Shown: positions 9,618 through 18,700 of the stretch, one piece after another
Position numbering within the stretch: position 1 is the stretch's first letter
Layout of the letters: each line of letters opens with the position of its first letter
Assembly: GCA_000226015.1 (NCBI GenBank)
Contig: JH154256.1
Location: 295,999-318,799, forward strand
From: Mnemiopsis leidyi
Lineage: Eukaryota > Ctenophora > Tentaculata > Lobata > Bolinopsidae
Direction: 5' to 3'
Length of the DNA: 22,801 nt
Notes under the pieces: model-generated
Database searches by the model: none
Seen by the model: only the letters and a program-made list of their open reading frames with translations
What the model was told of the DNA's origin: nothing
Made by a program: the position numbers and the translations under genes

Positions 9618-10587
9618 TGGAGCCAGGCAAATGTTCATGGTATGAGGTTTATTTTATAACACTTTTGATAACGCGACTAGGGTAGCAAAAAGGGTAGCAA
9701 AGATGCGAATCTTAACGAAGATGTAAAACTTCAACTTGACAAAGCCGATTCTACGCTGCATAGCATTTTCAAACGTTCAAGAAATGAAATTTGTTTATAT
9801 CATCACGTGATTTATAGCAGTTAGACAAAAATAAATATTTAGATATACATCAATTCCCGCAAAAACATTTACCTGATTGTATCTCAATAGTAAACACCAC
9901 CGCCTAAGGGATCCCTCCTCATTAGCCAATCAGAATTTAGATGAGTTGTTTGCACAAGTCTATTGTGTAATTTCAGTGATAGCCTATTTAGGTGTGTGTT
10001 TAATCCTTAAATTGATCCAATTAAGACTTGAGAAGTAGAGAGTATGGATTGACAGCCCTGTAAAAATGTTGTGAAATTTGGAATGGTATCGAAAAAATTT
10101 TGGGGGGTCTGCAGCTCCCCGACCCCACTCCCCTCCACGGCCCTGAGAGGACCATTGACAAATAAATGTCGAATTCCTAATCATTATCAAGAACTTGAAT
10201 AAATACAAAATGTCACAGTCAAAATTCCACCGAAAATTTGCCACAGCCAACATGATGCCTTTATTAGAACGGTTCTAAAGTAGACAAAGCAAGTGTATTG
10301 AAATTTGGGTGTAAGACCGGTGGGACAAGTCGTACAGGGATCACAAACTGATATGATCCTTAAATTGAATGATATAATCAACTTTACTCTCTAGATGGAG
10401 GGAGGAGGAAAGGATGATTGTGATAATGCAAGGGAGAAAAAGAAGTGGGGAGGTGCGATGACGAAAATGTGGGCGGACGCGAAAATATATTATTTCTGAC
10501 CAAAAATTTGTCGTTTTTCCGACCTATGGAAATAGCTAAAAATCTACAATTAAAGAAATAAAAAGTTTTCTTCCTGAACTTACTTAC
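9618..10587. other. Probable 5' intron of the YR gene; no coding exon
   Basis: No recognised coding sequence. A G/C-homopolymer patch at about 10090-10145 (ttggggggtctgcagctccc) looks like part of a dispersed repeat, but I cannot name it. A CCAAT box (about 9925) and the donor at 9873 could mark an alternative first exon. Confidence 0.45.
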
Positions 10588-10646
10588 CTCCACTATCCCT
10601 TTGGCATTCTTTGATGGCGCATTGTCCAATTAGGTCAGCAGGTCTT
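10588..10646 (-). other. Putative 5' non-coding exon of the YR gene
   Basis: A strong donor GAG|GTAAGTAAG lies at 10587/10588. The exon frame that would feed the 8654 acceptor has a TAA just upstream, so it is probably 5'UTR; it holds a short uORF (ATGCGCCATC..., stop TAG). The upstream limit is a guess. An alternative first exon ends at a weaker donor at 9873. Confidence 0.35.
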
Positions 10647-10686
10647 TGCGGGATCAATGGACAGGGGAACCGAAAATTAAACTGAG

Positions 10687-10699
10687 CCAATAAAATTGG
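10687..10699. promoter_or_regulatory. Palindromic CCAAT box pair
   Basis: CCAATAAAATTGG reads as CCAAT on both strands and lies some 40-50 bp upstream of the putative 5' exon of the YR gene. Compatible with an NF-Y-type site; no other promoter element is evident. Confidence 0.3.
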
Positions 10700-10989
10700 A
10701 ATTCATTCAGAAAGCAATTGAATAGAAAAAGCGCTTCGTCACTCACTCGATCACATGGTTTTTACAGTATGGTTTCTATAACAAAATATGTTAAAAATCT
10801 AGCACTAGTAACCGTACGCGTAACCTGTATAGCATGAGCCATGGCTTCCGATTTTTATTCGAGCTGCTGTTCATTTTCACTCTCGTTGTTATACTTAGTA
10901 AATTTGGAAAGGTTGCTGGACTTGATCATGACTCTAAATTACATAGCCATGATACAAATTTCATTATCAAGGTGCAATTTATTGAAAGC

Positions 10990-11172
10990 TATACCTATAC
11001 GCAGAGAGGGATATCTGTACGCAGGGAGGGAAATAGATACGCAGGTAGGGAAAGCTATACGCAGAGAGGGATATCTGTACGCAGAGAGGGGCCACCCCTA
11101 TATATGTATTGATTTCCCTCTCTGCGTACAGACGGACCCCTCTGTGCGTACGGATTTCCCTTTATGTGTATG
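10990..11172. repeat. 20-bp repeat family, inverted (hairpin-forming) array
   Basis: About five units of tacgcagagagggatatctg type run forward to 11090, then three units of the reverse complement (gatttccctctctgcgtac) follow to 11172 after a 15-20 bp spacer. Same family as 841-978. The arms can pair as a hairpin or cruciform. The short frames here are repeat artefacts. Confidence 0.88.
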
Positions 11173-11176
11173 AGAG

Positions 11177-11211
<35 letters not shown>

Positions 11212-11219
11212 GAGAGAGA
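11177..11219. repeat. (GA)n microsatellite at left edge of the gap
   Basis: About 20 GA repeats running into the N block; GA repeats resume at 12042-12053 on the other side, so the gap is probably at least partly GA repeat. Confidence 0.95.
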
Positions 11220-12041
11220 NNNNNNNNNNNNNNNNNNNNNNNNNNNNNNNNNNNNNNNNNNNNNNNNNNNNNNNNNNNNNNNNNNNNNNNNNNNNNNNNN
11301 NNNNNNNNNNNNNNNNNNNNNNNNNNNNNNNNNNNNNNNNNNNNNNNNNNNNNNNNNNNNNNNNNNNNNNNNNNNNNNNNNNNNNNNNNNNNNNNNNNNN
11401 NNNNNNNNNNNNNNNNNNNNNNNNNNNNNNNNNNNNNNNNNNNNNNNNNNNNNNNNNNNNNNNNNNNNNNNNNNNNNNNNNNNNNNNNNNNNNNNNNNNN
11501 NNNNNNNNNNNNNNNNNNNNNNNNNNNNNNNNNNNNNNNNNNNNNNNNNNNNNNNNNNNNNNNNNNNNNNNNNNNNNNNNNNNNNNNNNNNNNNNNNNNN
11601 NNNNNNNNNNNNNNNNNNNNNNNNNNNNNNNNNNNNNNNNNNNNNNNNNNNNNNNNNNNNNNNNNNNNNNNNNNNNNNNNNNNNNNNNNNNNNNNNNNNN
11701 NNNNNNNNNNNNNNNNNNNNNNNNNNNNNNNNNNNNNNNNNNNNNNNNNNNNNNNNNNNNNNNNNNNNNNNNNNNNNNNNNNNNNNNNNNNNNNNNNNNN
11801 NNNNNNNNNNNNNNNNNNNNNNNNNNNNNNNNNNNNNNNNNNNNNNNNNNNNNNNNNNNNNNNNNNNNNNNNNNNNNNNNNNNNNNNNNNNNNNNNNNNN
11901 NNNNNNNNNNNNNNNNNNNNNNNNNNNNNNNNNNNNNNNNNNNNNNNNNNNNNNNNNNNNNNNNNNNNNNNNNNNNNNNNNNNNNNNNNNNNNNNNNNNN
12001 NNNNNNNNNNNNNNNNNNNNNNNNNNNNNNNNNNNNNNNNN
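11220..12041. other. Assembly gap (N)
   Basis: 822 undetermined bases; the true length is unknown. Reading frames spanning it are meaningless. It is the only unseen stretch between MAP4K exon 12 and the YR gene. Confidence 1.
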
Positions 12042-12053
12042 GAGAGAGAGAGA

Positions 12054-12608
12054 ACTGCATCATATTCAAATTTACAGTTTGGACGCAATAACTTCCTGTA
12101 TCCTGTATCGAACCACATTCTTAACACATCCCGCAGTATCTATCAATATCCTCCAACATGTAACTTCCAACATGTAACAAAGCAGCAGAACATGATGTAA
12201 GGGATATTTTCTTTCCGGGTTGTTGGAACAATACACCACAATAATGAACATTCCTGCCGTTCTAACATGGCAGTGTTATTTACGTGCTGTATCAGATATC
12301 TTCCTCGCTGAATTTAGTAAATACGGGGTGATTCAGAGCTCGGATTGTCAATGTACTGTCTTCTCGATATATACTGTGTACTGTGTAGTATGTACTGTCG
12401 TAAATTATACACCGTACATCATAGAAAGGCTACTTCACAATTAAGAGTGAATTTCTAAACTTCCGGCCAAAACATTGCGTTTGAAGAATGAAATCTTACC
12501 GGAAATCCCAAATAGGAAAGCGAATGGTTTATAAAAATGAAGTAATTAATTTAATATTTACTTATTCAAATATGTAATTAACTTAATATTTAACTAACTT
12601 AATATTCT
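12054..12608. other. Region downstream of MAP4K exon 12; no CNH exon found
   Basis: Read in all minus-strand frames for continuation of the CNH domain (a W-x-N-P / YLIFG-like segment is expected) without success. AT-rich; the plus-strand frame at 12220-12444 has no recognisable character. Confidence 0.5.
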
Positions 12609-12617
12609 TTAACTTAC

Positions 12618-12796
12618 ACCGGCACAATTAATGTTGAGTGGACATCCGCTGAATATCTTGGTGAAGAACCTTGCACGGGGAGGGGTTGCAGCATTAGAAG
12701 GTGCTTTGAGAGAGGGGTTTCTGGGGGGTAGAGGGGGCGCGGACGACCCACCTGCGCTGGACTGTTGTGGAGATGGGGGAGGGGGAGCTGAGGGCC
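12618..12796 (-). CDS. MAP4K3: MAP4K coding exon 12: proline-rich end and start of CNH domain
   Basis: Acceptor gatatttcAG, phase 1 in. Encodes APPPPSPQQ and PPLPPRNPS, then [18 protein letters not shown], matching the conserved CNH entry FSKVFNGCPLKIHCA. The donor is ambiguous: GGT|GTAAGT (exon ends 12618, phase 0) or G|GTGTAAG (ends 12620, phase 1). Without splicing, a TAA at 12609-12611 ends the protein. No following CNH exon is visible. Confidence 0.88.
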
Positions 12797-15700
12797 CTGA
12801 AATATCGTTATGAAAAATTTTGACAATAAAGTCTCCTGTATTGAATTCGTGTAAATTGAAAAGTTGCAGGAATTAAACTTCTTTAATACTTTTCAAAACT
12901 TAGAAGGCTTTGACAATTAATGAAGGAGTCAGAATGAGAAAGATCTTCATGAACAAATAAACCAAAAATGTACAAAAAGACAAGAAGGAAAGACTGACAA
13001 AGTAAAACCACGTACCGGGTTGCTGGCTCGCAGTAGGTCGGCGTGGTGGAAGTGGCACTGGAACGGGTGGCTTCTGGGGCGGAGCTGCTTCGCGGGGCGG
13101 TCTACTGGGGAGCGGTGCTGCGTCGTTACCTTTTAAGGTGCTGTTCTCTGGAGGGGGCAGCGGCGCGCGCTGCATGGTGGGCGGATCTTTATCATCGCTG
13201 TCTCCGCTGTCGTAGTTGTCAAACTCCTCTTCTGAGCAAGACAAGTGGAGGTCAGCTGCGGAAATTGGGAGAGAGTCTGTCAGTCAGTCAGTCAGGAGTC
13301 ACTTTAAAATACTGTCAGTAAGTTAATTTGTAAGTAGTAAATCAGGAAGAAAGTTTAAACATTAAGTCAAGGAGGCACTGCTTGTATAAATTCGGTGAAT
13401 GAAATTTCCTGTCGGCAGACTGTCATCTGCACCTGTGACGTAATCGCTCAAAAAATTTCTACTTTTTACAGACTCCATGGTTAGTCAGTCAGTCAATTTG
13501 GATTGCAGTAACAGAAGCTAAGATGGTGCGACATTAATTTATCTAGCGACATTAATTATAGCCGAATCACACGAGAAAAGTGAACGAATGACGACAATCT
13601 TGGTCACTAACTAACGTCGCAACATCACGTAAATCTATCTGATATCTGTAAAATCTACACACGCTAGAGTTCAATACATTTTATTATTCAGATTACCGGC
13701 CTTGGACTTATAATCGCGAATAGATAATCGGATTTTTCTACAAAGGACCATCAAGAGTCAAATTGAGCAATCTGTTCTCGTTCACTAACTAGAACGAACA
13801 CTACTACAAGTTTAGTACTGGTAAACTAGATGTGTGAACTGTAACCTTATTGCTACAGTTTCAAGCAAGACCGTTGACTCAAGCATCTCCTTACATTAAT
13901 CTCCGCTATTTACAGGGTTTCTACATGGGTATGCTGACTGTCTAATAGAATGTAGCGCGGTCCATGTTACTAAAGTGCATGTCAGTAATAGGGAAGTGTT
14001 GAAATACCTTCAGAGAAATTTCGTCATTTCGGTTCGTCGGAATGTTGAATTCAAAGCTCTAACTTTAAGACGCGTGCATTAAAATACTGTAGTCAATACA
14101 ATACAATTCGAGATAGGGTGAATTAACTGTAAGTCCTATCTTCTGTTTAAAATTGGGAGAGGGCCAAGGATCAGGAGCAGCCCCGAAAAAGAATGAACAC
14201 AAGAAGTTGGATGTTTAACCCCACAATTACCAAACAAAAACACACTAACTAGGTGGAGGTGGCGGTTTCAACATGTCGATGGAATGCCAGGGATCGTCGT
14301 AGATATTGTTCTCGTCCGGTTCCTGGCCTGGTTGTTGCGTGTCTTTTGTAGCGCTAACTTGGGAGGAGGTTCGGGGAGGTGCTTGCGGGATCGCAACTTG
14401 GTCGACTGAAATATGGGGTTGTTAGTAACTTAGTAACCGGGTTGTAAGCAGTGTTTACCATATAAGGGAAAATTTTATTATGAAGGTCGGCAATGCTGCC
14501 AAATTAATTTGACCCCATACAAAGTAACTTCTAAAATATAGATCTAATGATAAACGAATAAGAATGAAACGATTTTAATTGCTGTTTGGCCCAATGTGCT
14601 GCTTCTTTTGTGAACAACCAGTGGTCAGTAGTTAATTGAGCAGAAATAATGACTTAGTGTTAAGTATCTCATAACTCATTTTTAGGTATGTGAGAGAAAG
14701 GTATTTCTGGAGAGGGGTCATAAATTCTTCATATCATGTGGCAGCGATTGACCAATGAGAAGTTAGGCAGAGCCAATCAATATCAAGTAACAACGATGTA
14801 AACAACTTATTTTTCAACTGTCCAGACTTACTGATACTCTCGGGCCTGTCTTCACGTCTGGGTTTCTTTACATTCTTCCTGCTGGCAATACGTTTTGGAG
14901 CGGCAGGTTTGGCTGGTTCCGGAGCTGGAGGTTCTGGTTCTTCTTCTGGTTGCTCCGGCTCTACCTGCAAAATATAAAGTTTGTTCGTGATGCTTTGTTA
15001 AACCATTCTCAGTCGACGCTTTTTCAGTTCATCAGAATATGTCAGATTCTATGAAACTTTCTCCAAGAAATCCTTATTTCCCACGTCTCCCCAAATTTTA
15101 ACAATTGATTTACTTACTTGAGCTTGTGTTCCCTGGATCAGAGATTTAAGAGTGTCAGCCACCAGGAACTGAGCTACAAACGGGTGAAATAGCAACTTGT
15201 CTGCAGTCGGTCTTCTCTTAGCGTTTTTCGTCAATGCGTCTTTAAGGAACGCATGGAATTTGGCCGTCCTGGCAGTTATAAAAGCAATGAGTTCATCTCT
15301 GTGATGATATAAAACGATATAATGATTTTGCATGAATGGTTAGTTGACGACTATGGAGCTATGGTAGGGTTGCAACAATTAAACTGTAATGCCCCGCGTT
15401 ATAGAGAGCGGTTTTCGTGGGGAAGAGTCTCAAATTTTTGATGATACAAAACCTCATTTCTCAAAATTTATTGGCACTGCCTTAGTTCTGGGTTGTGAAA
15501 TACTCTCAAATGGTCCAATGGATACAGATTGACCTCCAAAAACAAATGTAGGAGCGCTACATTTAGAGAAACGGGGTTTAAAATTTGAGACACCTCCCCA
15601 CGAATATCGTTCTCTTATAGAGAAGAGTAAAAATACTAAAGATTTATTTCAAACCATCTAATGTGAGTGAAGAAGAGCTGAGAATATAACTTGAAAATAT

Positions 15701-18700
15701 ACTAACACTATGAGCTATGACTAGTACTATAGTTTACTGAGATTAGGTATGTAGCAAGTTTAAGTTATTTTGTGTCATGTACATACCACTTGCTCTTCTG
15801 CTTCAAAGTGGGAGATCTGTAGCTATTTTTAGTCATCATGTACAACATCTTCATGGGATGCATGTCGTAGAAGGGGGGCTGCATCTCTGCACATTCTATA
15901 GCTGTAATACCTGCATCACGTGATAAGATAAGATTTATTTGCAAGATATTTGTTTAGTGGTTATGACGCTTGATTGTGCATTTTCTAAGGTATAAGATAA
16001 GGACCAACAAGATTCAAGAAGTATCTGAAGATGGAATCAAATGAAAATAACAAGAAGTAAAAGTCACGTGTCAAGTTAATGTCACGTGTTCGAGTTAATG
16101 TCACGTGTTCAAGTAAAAGTCACGTGTTTATGTAAACCTACTGCCCAGATATCACACATGTGATCGTATCCTCCCTTCGTCTCAACAGCGGCTACCTCTG
16201 GTGCCATCCTGACAGAAGACTGTAATATTTAGCGGGAAATTAAAACTTTAAAATAAACAATTCACTGCTACAACTGCATGAATCTTAAACAAAATCTAAG
16301 CTTATTATATTACGGTTATGATAAGTTTAACTAACCAGTATGGTGTCCCAATGAAAGACTTTCTCTTGCCTAAAGTTTCTGTTATGGTAGCTGAAATCCC
16401 GAAATCTGCGAGTTTTACTGCTCCTGATACAGTCAACAAAATGTTCGCTCCCTGAAAAGTTAATGAAGAATGTTCATGAAGAAGCACTCTAATGGCAGCT
16501 TCTTGAGTATACAGAGCTACTAAAAGCGAAACTTTCAACCCCATGTCCCATGCTTTCTAGAAATCACGTTGGTAGATATGCCAGAATTGAGCTGGTTTGA
16601 TGTTATAATATTGGCGGTTACATAAGAGAACATTTTGGCAAAATGCCCAAACTTTGCCAGCTTGAAACTTTTTATACGGTTTTAAACGTTCTACTGTATC
16701 AACCTGCACTGACTACAGACGAACAAATATTCACCTGAGAATATAGGTATTTGCACGTGACATCCCATTATTAAGTAGACAATGCAAGGATAGGAGATAA
16801 TCGAATAGTACTGTCTTGATTGTTATATACAAGAATGGTAGGCTGATACGCTGACACAACGAGAATGTATAGTAGAGTATACAATATACATCTCATGTGT
16901 AGCAACAAACTTGGCAGCAATAGTATGATGTAAAGGACTAATGTATAATATACACTGTTTAAATAATTAGGTAATCAATTGTACGTCATGTGTTCGCGTG
17001 GATCACAGAATGAATCGTTGTGACAAAATTCAAGTAAACGGTAAACAAGATCAGATAAAAATTCCAAATTTCATTTCTTAAAACTGTATTTAAAGTTTCC
17101 GTTGTAGTTCCAAAATTTCCTAAATTGATATTGTTCAAATGATTATAAGCTTACACATGTCTGCCTTTCTTGAAAATTCGATTTAAAAAAGCTAGAAATG
17201 TTAAAGATGTGAATTACACGAAGATTTTATGTTAAGTATTCTCCACATTCCACGACAGTTATCATAAAACACTTGGAATCTTTCACTTCCTACTTAAGCA
17301 GGTCACGTACACGCGTGTACTAATATATTTACAACGTACAGTGTGCGGAATATGTAATTTGTAGTATGTAGAGTGTATAGTGTGGAGTGTGGGGTGTACC
17401 TAGAATATGTAGGGTATGCAACATACTATACAGACTTAACAAAACACATTGTTCTTATACACACTGTACAATATCTTCGTATACATTTAAACATTGTCTA
17501 CATTCTACAAGTTACCCGGTACCATATGTACACTAGTGCTGCAATGAACAATGAACATGTTAATTGTATTATAATTATATACGACTAGATCTTTTCGACA
17601 ACAAGGCGCGTGAATCTAAAAGTATTTTTCTAGATCTGAAAATTCATCACCTAAATCTATTCACACTTGTTTAGAAATTTGAATACATCGTGAGAAAACT
17701 GTTGAGATTCTTGCTTGATTTTACAACGTGTCTGATTTTAACGTGCCCTGAAAAAGGTTTTGAGTTACAATTTGTACGATTTGAAACTCGAAACCTGTTT
17801 GCGATAAACACAAACATGCGGCTTGTATAACATAAAGTGTATAATTATCAAGGATGTACATGTACATTGTATCTACGAGGACCAGGCAATCTGGCGGCGG
17901 TTGGGCGCTATGGCAGAGGATACTACGGCGATGGACACTACGGCGCTACGGCGGAGCCTGCTGATCATCACAATATAAAATTACAGTGGACGCTGAGATA
18001 TAGCGGAATCCTTGTGTAAACGAGTAAATTGTATAGTATTGCTGTAAACCTACACAATCAATTTGCGTATTTTTGCATTCATGTCCAGTGACGTTAAACT
18101 TTTTGTGATTTCTAATATACTGCATACCGTGGTAGATCATGCTATTATTTACGTAAGTCAAAATTTAAATTCTTGAAATTTTTTAGTCATCCGATAATGA
18201 AGTTGCGAAGCTGTTAATCTGTAAACTGATCTTAAGATCCTCTGCAGAATCCAGAGAGAGGTATATAAATAGGACACTTTAATTACGTAATTAGTCTTGA
18301 TAAGGAACAGGGTAAACTTACATGTGCCAGAATCGACCTGGTCGTAACAAATATGCGAAATTATATGCAACACATTTCTAGTTATTAAGGTAGGTTCGGG
18401 CGTGAAAAATGTAATGAAAGTAAAGAAATAAACCACCCGAAATGCATGTACGCAAATGTACACTGATCTTGTGTACATTTGTACCGAATGAAATACATAA
18501 ACAGCTGAACATAACACAATCTGCTTTTATACGATCGGTGTGCCTTAACAGCCCTGTGGACAGTACCTATACAATCTACATTACATCTATACCATAACTT
18601 GTAATCTGTGTACAGTACCTATACAATGTACATTACATCTATACCTTAACAGCCCTGTGTACAGTACCTACACAATGTACATTACATCTATACCTTAACA

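Noticed and set aside
2711..10600. A fusion transcript of the kinase and recombinase genes
   Set aside because: The YR frame is closed by a stop upstream of its first exon junction and no phase-compatible link from MAP4K exon 12 was found.
9984..10629. Minus-strand frames that might be CNH exons of the kinase
   Set aside because: Translations show no CNH character, and the frames lack matching acceptor and donor phases.
10834..11173. Plus-strand open frames with repeated RREG/QRGI motifs
   Set aside because: The repeated peptide is the translation of the 20-bp tandem DNA repeat in two frames; no gene signals.
11098..12200. Long open frames of 320-330 codons on both strands
   Set aside because: They are almost wholly translated N from the assembly gap, with GA-repeat ends.
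12631..13321. Plus-strand frames over 12631-12813 and 13043-13321
   Set aside because: Antisense shadows of GC-rich MAP4K exons 11 and 12, which have phase and homology support on the minus strand.
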